Part shown: positions 53,247 through 62,106 of the stretch, piece by piece | How positions within the stretch are numbered: position 1 is the first letter of the stretch | Layout: each line of letters opens with the position of its first letter | Assembly (NCBI RefSeq): GCF_013387455.1 | Contig: NZ_VWNC01000003.1 | Coordinates: forward strand, 1 to 64,000 | Source: Mariprofundus sp. NF | GTDB lineage: Bacteria > Pseudomonadota > Zetaproteobacteria > Mariprofundales > Mariprofundaceae | Direction: 5' to 3' | DNA length: 64,000 nt | Position numbers and translations under genes: made by a program | The notes under the pieces: model-generated | What the model was told of the DNA's origin: nothing | The model's input: only the letters and a program-made list of their open reading frames with translations | Databases searched by the model: none

Positions 53247-56200
53247 ATGCAAGTTAATCAGCAGACACAGAAAAAAACAGCAGAGCAGCTCCACGAGCTA
53301 ATTCTAAATGGGCATATTCAGAAAGCTGATGAGCTTCTCGGCCAGCTTGGTGAAGAGATAACCGATCTCAATCTTTTGCTGGAAGCTGGTAAATGCCGCT
53401 ATTTTCAGGGTAGGCACATTGAGTCTATCGAGCACCTGGAGAAGGCTTATCAGATAGATGCAAACAACAGTGACATCCGCCAGATGCTCTGGTCCTCCTA
53501 TCGTGACTGTAGAAAATACAGAGAGATGTTGGAGCTCACTACTGAAATCAGTAAAAACATCCTTTCAACCAGCGAACTACTGATGGTCTTCCGCTCCTAT
53601 CTCGGTGTTTGTGACTGGCATAAAGCACGTGAATATCAGGCAGAGATCATCGCCTTGGGTAAAGATGGTAAAATTGATGCCAATATGCTTCCTGCGCTTC
53701 TGATTGAGACCTGTGCCCTTCCAGATATCGATCAGGCGTCAGTTCGTGACCTGCACCGTGAGTTTGGCACCGCCCTGTTTAATGCAAGAAAACACGATAT
53801 TCCACAATCCTATCCCGCAAAAAATAAGATTGGGGGGCGGCTGAAAATCGCCTATATCTCTGCAGATCTTAATCAACACCCCGTTGGTTGCTTCATCAAT
53901 CACATCATCAGCTCGCATCTTCGCGATCAGTTTGAAGTTTACTGTTATGCCCACCTGGTCAGAAGTGATGATATTACAGAACATATCAGAGCCAATGTTG
54001 ATCATTTTAAGGATATAACCAGCCTTTCCGATGCCCAACTGGCAGGTCAGATTCATGCTGATGGCATTCATGTTGCCATAGATCTAGGGGGATTAACGAC
54101 AAACACACGTATTGCAGCGCTTGCACATCAACCTGCTCCCGTACAAATCACCTATCTCGGTTATCCCAACACAACTGGACTCTGTACCATTGATTACCGC
54201 ATCACAGATAATTTTGCTGATGAAGATAGCGATCAATATTATGTCGAGAAACTGCTTCGCATGCCTCAAAGCTTTATCTGTTACGGTTTTGACACCACCA
54301 AGTTCGCCTCTAAACAAACCCCGGCAGAATCAAAAGGCTACATCACATTTGGCTCCTTTAATCATGTCAGAAAACTCAATCCCGAAGTGATCGCAACCTG
54401 GTGTGAGATCCTGCATCGCGTTGAAGACTCAAGGTTGACTCTCAAGGCCAAAGAGCTGAGCGATGAGATCATAAAAAATAATATTCTTCGCGAATTTGAG
54501 GGTCATGGCATAACGGCTGAACGACTGCATCTACAAGGATTCACCGAACGCTATGAAGACAACTTCAAGATGTATCATGATATAGATATTGCCCTGGATA
54601 CATTCCCTTATAATGGCACAACCACAACCTGCGATGCGCTCTCTATCGGTGTGCCTGTCTTAACTCTGGTGGGTAAAAGCCATGCCCAGCGTGTATCCTA
54701 CTCCATTCTTAAAAACATCGGATATGAAGAAACCATCACATATAGCAGAGAGGAGTACATAGAAAAAGCGGTCCAGCTCAGCCAAAACCCTGCGGGCCTG
54801 TCTGTCGTTCGATCTTGCCTCTCAATGCTGTTCAAGCACTCCATCATGCAAAACTCGGAAGCATTTACACGGCAACTTGAGACACTCATCTCTGAGGCAT
54901 GGTGCCAGAAAACAGGACTACCTCTTCCTGCTGCCTTCCAGGAAGGATATATCAAACCAACAGATATAAGTGAAATCTCTGAGACTCAAGAAGCCAGAAA
55001 AATTCGCAAGCTACACATTGGTGGTCAACAGGCACATCCTGAATGGGAGATCTTTGACGCCAACCCTTCTGCACTGGTTGATCATGTCGGCAATGCCAAT
55101 GACCTTTCGAGATTTGATGACAATACCTTTGATGCGCTCTACTCCTCACATGTTCTGGAACACTTCAGTTATCAGGGGGAGCTAACTCAGGTATTAACTG
55201 AATGGCATCGCGTACTTAAACCCGAAGGTACGATCTACGCCAGCGTTCCCAATTTGGAAGTACTGTGTGAGCTATTCCTCGATAAAGAGAATCTCTCACC
55301 AGAGGATCGTTTTATGGTCATGCGCATGATGTTTGGTGGCCAGATCGATGCCTATGATTTCCATAAGGTGGGGTATAATTCTGAGACTCTGGCCAGTTAC
55401 CTGTTACAGGCCGGATTTAAGAATGTACGCATGATCAATGACTTTGGCATTTTCGATGATACAAGCAAGATGAAGTTTGCAGACCGACACATCAGCCTGA
55501 ATCTTATCGCTGAAAAAGAGGCTTCGCCGCCATCGGATACCACCAGTGATGCATCAACCCAAGCCGCGACAAACACTTCTCCTGATGTCTCTACGAATAC
55601 ATCACCACAAACTGCTGCAAGTACTTCTCCGGAGGTCACTACTGATACGCCACCACAAGCGGCTACAGCCACTTCGGATATCAGGATACAATCAGCATCA
55701 TGGCTAATGCAAACAACCAGCACAAAAGAGATTGTCATTGCCGAGGTCGGCGCTCGCATTATTGACGAAGAAAGCACTGAAGCACCTGAGCTCTTCCACA
55801 ACCTACAACAAGCCAGAATCATCGCATTTGAACCGGATGTTGAGGCATGTGAAAAAATCAATACTTTAACAACAGGTCGCGCCGCAAAAATCATTGCCTA
55901 TCCTTATGCGCTAGGAGCTAAGAAAGGACCTCAAACGCTCTATGTCACTAACGAGGGGATGTGCTCCAGTCTTTACAAGCCCAATGAGGCATTGCTTCGT
56001 CTCTATCAAGGACTGGAAGTATCCTATCTGAAAGAAGAGGTAGCAATTGAAGTTATAGCTCTGGATGAGTTTATGAAAGTTGAGAAAATTACCGATCTCG
56101 ATTTCATGAAAATTGATGTTCAAGGCGCAGAACTGGATGTATTCAAAGGCAGTGAACAGGCTCTGAAAGGTGTTATAGGAATCTGTACAGAGGTCGAATG

Positions 56201-56537
56201 GTCTGAGCTGTATGAAGATCAGCCGATGTTTGCAGATGTGGATAGTTATCTGAAAAGTCATGGATTCCAACTGCACCACCTGCTTGGAGTGGGCTCCCGT
56301 CCAATGAGAGGAGAACAACTACCTGGCCACCAACAATACTTATGGTCTGATGCTATTTATTTCCCGACATTACAACGTATTCAAACATTGCCATCTGACA
56401 AATTAATCAAGCTAGCTGCCATGACTATGATGTATCAGGCCTACGATCTCGCTGCCCATACACTCAAACGTTACGATGATATAAATAAAACAGAGCTGGC
56501 TTCAATATTCTGCAATGCCCTACAGCCTGCCAAGTAG
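53247..56537 (+). CDS. Three-enzyme fusion: SPINDLY glycosyltransferase + class I methyltransferase + FkbM methyltransferase
   Basis: An 1096-aa protein. Residues 1-190 are helical, TPR-like. Residues 197-550 are a GT41/SPINDLY domain with IAYISADLNQHPVGCFI (His 211), VAIDLGGLTTNTR, PVQITYLGYPNTTG and ALDTFPYNGTTTTCDAL. Residues 587-757 are a Methyltransf_11-type domain (DALYSSHVLEHF, EWHRVLKPEGTIYASVPN). Residues 759-810 form a Thr/Ser/Pro/Ala linker with imperfect repeats (TSPDVSTNTSPQTAAS). Residues 828-1040 are a FkbM methyltransferase (RIIAFEPDVEACEKI, DFMKIDVQGAELDVFKG). The combination suggests addition of a HexNAc-type sugar followed by O-methylation on one polypeptide. It lies head-to-head with the 687-aa relative at the flagellin locus. 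Confidence 0.9.
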   Translation: MQVNQQTQKKTAEQLHELILNGHIQKADELLGQLGEEITDLNLLLEAGKCRYFQGRHIESIEHLEKAYQIDANNSDIRQMLWSSYRDCRKYREMLELTTEISKNILSTSELLMVFRSYLGVCDWHKAREYQAEIIALGKDGKIDANMLPALLIETCALPDIDQASVRDLHREFGTALFNARKHDIPQSYPAKNKIGGRLKIAYISADLNQHPVGCFINHIISSHLRDQFEVYCYAHLVRSDDITEHIRANVDHFKDITSLSDAQLAGQIHADGIHVAIDLGGLTTNTRIAALAHQPAPVQITYLGYPNTTGLCTIDYRITDNFADEDSDQYYVEKLLRMPQSFICYGFDTTKFASKQTPAESKGYITFGSFNHVRKLNPEVIATWCEILHRVEDSRLTLKAKELSDEIIKNNILREFEGHGITAERLHLQGFTERYEDNFKMYHDIDIALDTFPYNGTTTTCDALSIGVPVLTLVGKSHAQRVSYSILKNIGYEETITYSREEYIEKAVQLSQNPAGLSVVRSCLSMLFKHSIMQNSEAFTRQLETLISEAWCQKTGLPLPAAFQEGYIKPTDISEISETQEARKIRKLHIGGQQAHPEWEIFDANPSALVDHVGNANDLSRFDDNTFDALYSSHVLEHFSYQGELTQVLTEWHRVLKPEGTIYASVPNLEVLCELFLDKENLSPEDRFMVMRMMFGGQIDAYDFHKVGYNSETLASYLLQAGFKNVRMINDFGIFDDTSKMKFADRHISLNLIAEKEASPPSDTTSDASTQAATNTSPDVSTNTSPQTAASTSPEVTTDTPPQAATATSDIRIQSASWLMQTTSTKEIVIAEVGARIIDEESTEAPELFHNLQQARIIAFEPDVEACEKINTLTTGRAAKIIAYPYALGAKKGPQTLYVTNEGMCSSLYKPNEALLRLYQGLEVSYLKEEVAIEVIALDEFMKVEKITDLDFMKIDVQGAELDVFKGSEQALKGVIGICTEVEWSELYEDQPMFADVDSYLKSHGFQLHHLLGVGSRPMRGEQLPGHQQYLWSDAIYFPTLQRIQTLPSDKLIKLAAMTMMYQAYDLAAHTLKRYDDINKTELASIFCNALQPAK

Positions 56538-56563
56538 ATTCTGTCTACAGCTACCCACACTAC

Positions 56564-56645
56564 CTTTGCACCTTAGCCGGAGATTCAGTCAGCTAAGGTG
56601 CAAAGTATTATGGTCCAGGATAAACCCTGGCCGGCTGAACCGGCC
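56564..56645. terminator. Long hairpin pair after the fusion gene
   Basis: CTTTGCACCTTAGC (56564-56577) and GCTAAGGTGCAAAG (56592-56605) form a perfect 14-bp stem; GGCCGG (56629-56634) and CCGGCC (56640-56645) form a second. No strong T-run follows, but the position 27 bases after the stop suggests termination. Confidence 0.5.
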
Positions 56646-56667
56646 GACAATAATGTAAAATATTTTC

Positions 56668-56694
56668 TAAAGTCGGTCTATCGGCTACCGATAT
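56668..56694 (+). promoter_or_regulatory. Sigma-28 (FliA) promoter of the 131-aa protein
   Basis: TAAA (56668-56671), 15 bases, then ACCGATAT (56687-56694), the same layout as the flagellin promoter. The leader to the ATG at 56827 is about 125 bases. Confidence 0.65.
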
Positions 56695-56826
56695 GTATTT
56701 CTGAAGGCCCAAAAGGCCCACGGTGGTACATGGACTCCTCCGTTCACAATTTAACACAGGGATATGATATCCCGCTTTACTGACATGATGTCAGCACATG
56801 TTATTAGACGTGAGAAGGAGAGAACC

Positions 56827-57222
56827 ATGATCATTTTACCCGTTTCCACACCTGCCGTTGCCATTGACCAGAACACCGTCAATCAATCACAACAAAACCA
56901 GTCCCAGAGTCTGCAGGATGCACGTAAAGCTACCGATACGGTACAACTCTCTGCTGAAGCACGGAAAATGGCTGGCTCCGAATCCAACTACACTGCAACA
57001 GCCCCTGCCACCCCACCAGCGGTGGCCACACAGGAGGCATCTGCCTCAGCCAATAGTGTGTCGCTTGCAGCTGAGATTCAGAGCACTCCGACGCCTGCTC
57101 ACATTGCCACGGATAATGAAGTAACCGAAAAAGTGGCAGACAGTGAAGTGGCCGAGCAGCAGAGGCCAGTCAATGCCGCGACCGGCAAACAGGAGACGAC
57201 CAAGATCGACATCGTCGCCTGA
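56827..57222 (+). CDS. Small polar protein under flagellar (FliA) control, unknown function
   Basis: A 131-aa protein from the ATG at 56827 with GGAGAG 5 bases upstream. It is low-complexity (Gln/Asn/Ala/Thr/Glu), lacks Cys, Trp and a signal peptide, and holds one conserved-looking motif, DTVQLSAEARKMAG, of the kind seen in short motility-associated and FlgM-like proteins. Disordered composition and FliA promoter fit a regulator or an exported flagellar protein; neither is proven. Confidence 0.6.
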   Translation: MIILPVSTPAVAIDQNTVNQSQQNQSQSLQDARKATDTVQLSAEARKMAGSESNYTATAPATPPAVATQEASASANSVSLAAEIQSTPTPAHIATDNEVTEKVADSEVAEQQRPVNAATGKQETTKIDIVA

Positions 57223-57284
57223 TCTAGTCCGATCTAGTTCTTAACGGGGTATTCGTTAGCAGGGTTTTCTCTCCCCCCCCCTCC

Positions 57285-58409
57285 CTATAAAATTCTGCTG
57301 ACGATGCCCCCACCTAATAGTTCATCTCCAGCATAGAACGCAGCCACCTGACCGGGGGCTGTTGGTTTTTGTGGCTCATGAAATTGAATATGCAGCGCAT
57401 CTCCTGTTTCACTTACTACACATGCCGCTGGCTGCATCTGATAACGCACCTTGGCAGTCACAGCTTCACAGGTATGCGGCTTGCGAATCCAGCTGATATC
57501 AGCCACCTCTACCTCGCGAATCACCGCATCCTCAGGATGCGCCACAACTACAATGGCTTTCACACCATCGAGCCCGACAACATGCCACGGACCATCGGGC
57601 AATCCTAAACCTTTGCGCTGACCCAGTGTGTAATGGGCAATGCCCTGATGACGCCCCAGCCTGTTACCCTGCGTATCAACAATATCACCTTCAATAAATC
57701 CAGCTGATGCACCTTCGCGCTTGAGAAAGGCGATGCGATCGCCGGCCGGGATAAAGCAGATATCCTGACTCTCATGTTTCTCAGCCGTTGGCAGCTTGTA
57801 AAAACGAGCAAGTTTGCGTGTATCATCCTTCTCAAGGCCACCGACAGGAAAGAGGATACGTGATGCCTGCTCACGATTGGTTGTGGCCAGAAAATAACTC
57901 TGATCCTTTTTGGCATCATTACCCTTGAGCAGATGAATGCCGGATTCATCATCGCTGCGCTGCACATAGTGACCTGTGGCCACATATTTCGCTTCCAGCT
58001 GATCAGCAGCTTTTAAGAGTGCCCCGAACTTCACAAAGCGGTTACAGCGTTCACACGGATTGGGGGTGCGCCCAGTCTCATAATCGGCCACAAACGGATC
58101 GATCACATCGCGACGGAACTCTTCGCGCATATCCATCGCATAAAACGGGATACCAACAGAATCAGCTACACGGCGCGCATCATAGGAGTCTTCAAGGGAG
58201 CAGCAGGAGCCATGCGCATTCACATCCTCACGCGAGTAGTCCCAGACATTAAGAAATACCCCGATCACATCCAGCTCGGCCTCTTTCAGCAGAGCGGCCA
58301 TCACGGATGAATCCACACCGCCACTCATCGCAGCGATCACCCGCACCCCTTTCAGATGTTTCAGTCCGCCGACAACTTCAGCGATTATCTCTTCAGCAGT
58401 TCGTTCCAT
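57285..58409 (-). CDS. mnmA: tRNA-specific 2-thiouridylase MnmA
   Basis: A 374-aa protein with the PP-loop AAMSGGVDSSVMA, catalytic Cys in NPCERCNRF and in SQDICFIP, and GLPDGPWHVVGLD. It makes the s2 modification of U34 in tRNA Glu/Gln/Lys. Full length. Confidence 0.95.
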   Translation of the reverse strand: MERTAEEIIAEVVGGLKHLKGVRVIAAMSGGVDSSVMAALLKEAELDVIGVFLNVWDYSREDVNAHGSCCSLEDSYDARRVADSVGIPFYAMDMREEFRRDVIDPFVADYETGRTPNPCERCNRFVKFGALLKAADQLEAKYVATGHYVQRSDDESGIHLLKGNDAKKDQSYFLATTNREQASRILFPVGGLEKDDTRKLARFYKLPTAEKHESQDICFIPAGDRIAFLKREGASAGFIEGDIVDTQGNRLGRHQGIAHYTLGQRKGLGLPDGPWHVVGLDGVKAIVVVAHPEDAVIREVEVADISWIRKPHTCEAVTAKVRYQMQPAACVVSETGDALHIQFHEPQKPTAPGQVAAFYAGDELLGGGIVSRIL

Positions 58410-58418
58410 GGCCCAAAC

Positions 58419-59270
58419 CTAGCACTCGACCTGGATTTGTCCTGCTGTTGCATTGTGCGGGTTAAGATCGGCCTCTATAAAACCGTGACGCTGCAGGAAA
58501 TCGATAACCACCAGGTTGCAGTTGGGTTTAAAATCTTCTGTATCGCGCACAATTTCGGCCACCTTTTCAATCGGCATCAACGCAAAGCTTTCGACCTCAC
58601 CGTCGGTACAGCGCGGGCTAAAGCTTTCGGGTAGAAGCAGGTCGTAACAGAAGATTGTGTCATGCCTTACCCCCTTAGCCACCTCACAGCAGTAGCTGAT
58701 CTGCCCCACATATTCGGCAGCAGCAGCCAGCTCCGGCGGAATATCCGCCTCCTCCCTGCACTCCTTGGCGAGATTCTCAGCCAGCGAAATAGCATATGGA
58801 AGACCGCCAGCAACCAGCTGATCAAGCTTGCCGGGAAAGGCTCTGCGATCCGATGCCCTGCGTGCGATCCACATTGCCAATCCGTCAGAAGTCTGCACAT
58901 ACCCGTTAAGATGCTGACCAAAAGCACGAATGCCGAACTGTGAAACAGAAGCCCGGTCAATCTGCAGCAGCGCCGGTTTGCCAAATGCTTCGAGCACCGG
59001 AAACATCTCACCCATCAGATGCGTAACAGCACCGGACTCGGCCAAACTCGAAAGTACCGTGGCAACAGCATCTGATCGCTGTTCAAAACCGGTAAGCTGC
59101 GAATGAAGCAGCACCTGCTTATCGTTGACCACAAAACAGTCATGAAACCCGGCAAGCTGATCAGCAAAATCATGGCGAATCCGCCCCACTTCTATGCCAT
59201 CAACCACAAACGGCAGAAAGTTATCGGGATTCCAGCTGTTCAGAGCTTTAATGTGATCAGCATAAGCCAT
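58419..59270 (-). CDS. Nudix hydrolase with DUF4743 N-domain
   Basis: A 283-aa protein. The N-terminal 120 residues match DUF4743; the C-terminal Nudix domain has GGLPYAISLAENLAKECREEA, a Nudix box with Lys in place of the Arg of REUxEE. Relatives in fungi are fused to thiamine pyrophosphokinase and act on damaged thiamine diphosphate, so a similar housecleaning role is plausible. It overlaps the VOC gene by one base. Confidence 0.82.
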   Translation of the reverse strand: MAYADHIKALNSWNPDNFLPFVVDGIEVGRIRHDFADQLAGFHDCFVVNDKQVLLHSQLTGFEQRSDAVATVLSSLAESGAVTHLMGEMFPVLEAFGKPALLQIDRASVSQFGIRAFGQHLNGYVQTSDGLAMWIARRASDRRAFPGKLDQLVAGGLPYAISLAENLAKECREEADIPPELAAAAEYVGQISYCCEVAKGVRHDTIFCYDLLLPESFSPRCTDGEVESFALMPIEKVAEIVRDTEDFKPNCNLVVIDFLQRHGFIEADLNPHNATAGQIQVEC

Positions 59271-59749
59271 CAGAGACCCCTGTCGTCCTGAACGATCTCA
59301 ACCAGAATGCCGCTCGGGTCTTTGATGAAAAAGTATTGGATACCTGTTTTGCCCTCAACAACCTCAACATCATCAGCCAAGCCTAGCTGCCTGAGATGCG
59401 TCAGAGCCCCATGGATATCGGTTACCCTGATACCGAAATGTTTGATGCCGATACGCGGCAGATCAGTCGCCAGCTCTTTTGATGATTCCGGTGCCTCTGT
59501 TGCATCCTCAAAACAGAACAGCTCCAGTAACACCTCTTCCTGCTTAACAAAAGGGCCGGATTGCCGTTTGGACGACTGCAAGTCTCCCGTAGGGCGATGG
59601 GCATGGATGCCCTGAGTCAGATGGACGATTGCAACCTTCTTATCTTCGGCCTGCCAGTCGTAAACCGGCTCAAAACCAAAGGTAGCGTAAAATTCAATTG
59701 AGCTTTCCAGATTTTGGACACTTAGAGAGACATGATGAAAACTGAACAT
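59270..59749 (-). CDS. VOC/glyoxalase-fold protein
   Basis: A 159-aa protein with two VOC modules (FHHVSLSVQNLESSIEFYATFGFEPVYDW; IKHFGIRVTDIHGALTHLRQLG) and a C-terminal YFFIKDPSGILVEIVQD. Metal ligands (His, Glu) are present. Substrate unknown. Confidence 0.88.
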   Translation of the reverse strand: MFSFHHVSLSVQNLESSIEFYATFGFEPVYDWQAEDKKVAIVHLTQGIHAHRPTGDLQSSKRQSGPFVKQEEVLLELFCFEDATEAPESSKELATDLPRIGIKHFGIRVTDIHGALTHLRQLGLADDVEVVEGKTGIQYFFIKDPSGILVEIVQDDRGL

Positions 59750-59885
59750 GCCAGTATCTTAACAGCCGCAAGCGGTTTGTCCTTCAAGTTTGCGCATTAT
59801 TCGGGGATGGACTACGCTCAAACAAACACAGTAATCCAATACGAGAGGGAAAATGAACCATTCAAGACCTACCCCCTCGGATGCT

Positions 59886-61940
59886 TTAAGTGTGGCTGGA
59901 TTTTAGTAACTGCTCAAACTTTTCAATAGGCACTGGCTTGCTAAACAAATATCCTTGAAAGGCATGGCAGCCGTGACGTGCTAAAAAATCTTTCTGAGCA
60001 TCGATCTCGACCCCCTCAGCAATGACTCTCAAACTTAAACTGTCCGACAAAGAAATGATGGTTTTTGCAATAGCAGCATCATTTGAGTCGGTAAGAATGT
60101 TTCTGACAAAACTTTTATCAATTTTAAATTGGTCTAGCGGCAGCCGTTTCAAGTAAGAGAGCGATGAATAACCTGTTCCAAAATCATCTAATGAAAACCT
60201 CACACCATGATCTTTAAGTATGGACATTTTGGTAATAATGTTTTCCACATCAGAAACCAACATGCTCTCGGTTAATTCCAATTTCAGCTTGTACGGATTT
60301 GCCCCGGCATTACGAAGTGCTGCTAGCACCTGATCAACAAAGTTTTCTTGATGGAATTGATTTGCACTGACGTTTACCGCGATAGAAAGGTGAGCCATGT
60401 CCGGCTTTTCAGCCCACTTCGCTAGTTGCATACAGGCGGTTTCCAATACCCAATGCCCCAGCGGTAATACCAAGCCTGTTTCTTCGCATAGGGGAATGAA
60501 ATCTAGGGGCGACACCAACCCGCGTTGTGGATGTTGCCACCGCACTAAAGCTTCAGCACCGGTGTAGCGACCATCTCCAACGATTTGAGGCTGGTAGTAA
60601 ACGACAAACTGTCTCTGCGCTAATGCCTCCCGCAGATCTGTCTCAAGTACGGCTCTCTGGGTCACGATTTCCTGCATCTCTGGATCGAAGAATCGTAGCG
60701 TATTGCGTCCATCTTCTTTGGATTGATACATGGCAATATCTGCCTGTTTCAACAATTCTTCTGAAGAGAGAAGTTTGCCGCTAAACATGGTAACGCCAAT
60801 ACTGGGGGTACTGTGATGCTGATGCCCTGCAAGCAGGTAGGATTGATTAAGTGTGGCGAGAATCTTTTCACCAGTAACTTCAGTTTGAGCAACGGCTTCA
60901 ATTTTATTTGCATTCAAACCTTTGAGCATCACAACAAACTCGTCGCCACCCAGTCGTGCCACGGTATCGCTCTCGCGAATGCAAGAAACAAGGCGTTTTG
61001 CAACTTGTTGTAAAAGCATATCCCCAACATCATGACCGCGCGTATCGTTCAATGTTTTGAATTTATCGAGATCTATAAACAGCAATGCGCCATAAGAACC
61101 GCTACGTTTGGTAGAAGTTAATGCCTGTCCCACACGTTCTAGAAGCAAGCGGCGATTAGGGAGCCGGGTAAGCGAATCGTAGTAGGCTAGGCGGTGAATC
61201 TTGGCTTCTGTTTCCTTGCTCCGGCTAATATCAGAAAAGGTGCCTACATAATTTCTTACCCTTCCATCAGGCGCTACAACAGCAGTAATCGTTAGTAGCT
61301 CGACATAGATACTGCCATTCTTGCGTTTATTCCACATTTCCCCCTGCCAGAAGCCCTTCTTTAGCAGGATACTCCACATGCGCTGATAAAACGCTTTGTC
61401 CTGTCTTCCTGATTTAAGCATTGCCGGTGTCTGACCCAAAGCATCTTCTGAGCTGTAGCCGGTCAAGCGTGTAAAAGCTTTATTCACACGAACAATAACT
61501 CCATCAGAATCTGTTATGAGCATCCCTGCTTCAGAGTCAAAGGCGGTAGCGGCGATGCGAAGCTCCTCTTCCGCCTTTACCTTTGCGGTAAAATCAATCC
61601 ACATGGTAATGGCTAGGGTTCCTATCTGAAGGCTGTGCACTTCAAGCTTCTTCACTTCGCCATTTTTCGCAACGATGTCTAAAAGCATGGGCTGGATTGG
61701 CACACCTGATTTTGCAGATTTCTCCAGCATTGTGCCCCAATCCTTTTGAACCTTTTCACGATACGCGTCATCGGGAAAAAAGACCGGCCAATGAGCTTCA
61801 ACAGTGGGTATATCTGCTTTCGTATATCCGAAAAGCTTTGTAAACGCACTGTTTAAGTAAACAACTTCTCCAGATGGGTTAAAATGCGCTGCAGGCAATG
61901 GCAACTGAGATAAGAAGACCTCTGCTTCATATATATTCAT
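59886..61940 (-). CDS. PAS-PAS-GGDEF-EAL cyclic-di-GMP signalling protein
   Basis: A 684-aa protein: PAS 1 (HFNSSGEVVYLNSAFTKLFG type), PAS 2 (SDGVIVRVNKAFTRLTGYSS, with PAC), GGDEF with intact RLGGDEFVVML and EAL with intact GAEALVRWQHP, and DDFGTGYSS. No membrane helices, so cytoplasmic. Both catalytic motifs are complete, so it could make or degrade c-di-GMP; PAS 1 may sense redox, oxygen or a ligand. Confidence 0.95.
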   Translation of the reverse strand: MNIYEAEVFLSQLPLPAAHFNPSGEVVYLNSAFTKLFGYTKADIPTVEAHWPVFFPDDAYREKVQKDWGTMLEKSAKSGVPIQPMLLDIVAKNGEVKKLEVHSLQIGTLAITMWIDFTAKVKAEEELRIAATAFDSEAGMLITDSDGVIVRVNKAFTRLTGYSSEDALGQTPAMLKSGRQDKAFYQRMWSILLKKGFWQGEMWNKRKNGSIYVELLTITAVVAPDGRVRNYVGTFSDISRSKETEAKIHRLAYYDSLTRLPNRRLLLERVGQALTSTKRSGSYGALLFIDLDKFKTLNDTRGHDVGDMLLQQVAKRLVSCIRESDTVARLGGDEFVVMLKGLNANKIEAVAQTEVTGEKILATLNQSYLLAGHQHHSTPSIGVTMFSGKLLSSEELLKQADIAMYQSKEDGRNTLRFFDPEMQEIVTQRAVLETDLREALAQRQFVVYYQPQIVGDGRYTGAEALVRWQHPQRGLVSPLDFIPLCEETGLVLPLGHWVLETACMQLAKWAEKPDMAHLSIAVNVSANQFHQENFVDQVLAALRNAGANPYKLKLELTESMLVSDVENIITKMSILKDHGVRFSLDDFGTGYSSLSYLKRLPLDQFKIDKSFVRNILTDSNDAAIAKTIISLSDSLSLRVIAEGVEIDAQKDFLARHGCHAFQGYLFSKPVPIEKFEQLLKSSHT

Positions 61941-62061
61941 AGTGAAAAGACCTCCACCATCTCAGCTTTTGTTCGCCTAAACATGCGATAACAATGACCT
62001 TGACTACTCTGCCATGCTTCAACTGATGACAAAATAGATAAGTTGCAAAGAGGACCCTACG

Positions 62062-62091
62062 GGGTCAGGTCTACTTTTATACCATCAAGAT
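62062..62091. repeat. Dispersed 30-bp repeat, copy 2
   Basis: Matches 40023-40052 with one substitution (GGGTCAGGTCTACTTTT, TACCATCAAGAT). It lies in the gap between the ABC substrate-binding gene and the c-di-GMP gene, both leftward. Confidence 0.65.
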
Positions 62092-62106
62092 CGAAACTGA
62101 AGACTC

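Noticed and set aside
56598-56783. 61-aa open frame between the fusion gene and the 131-aa gene
   Set aside because: It runs through two hairpins and a sigma-28 promoter, with no ribosome-binding site.
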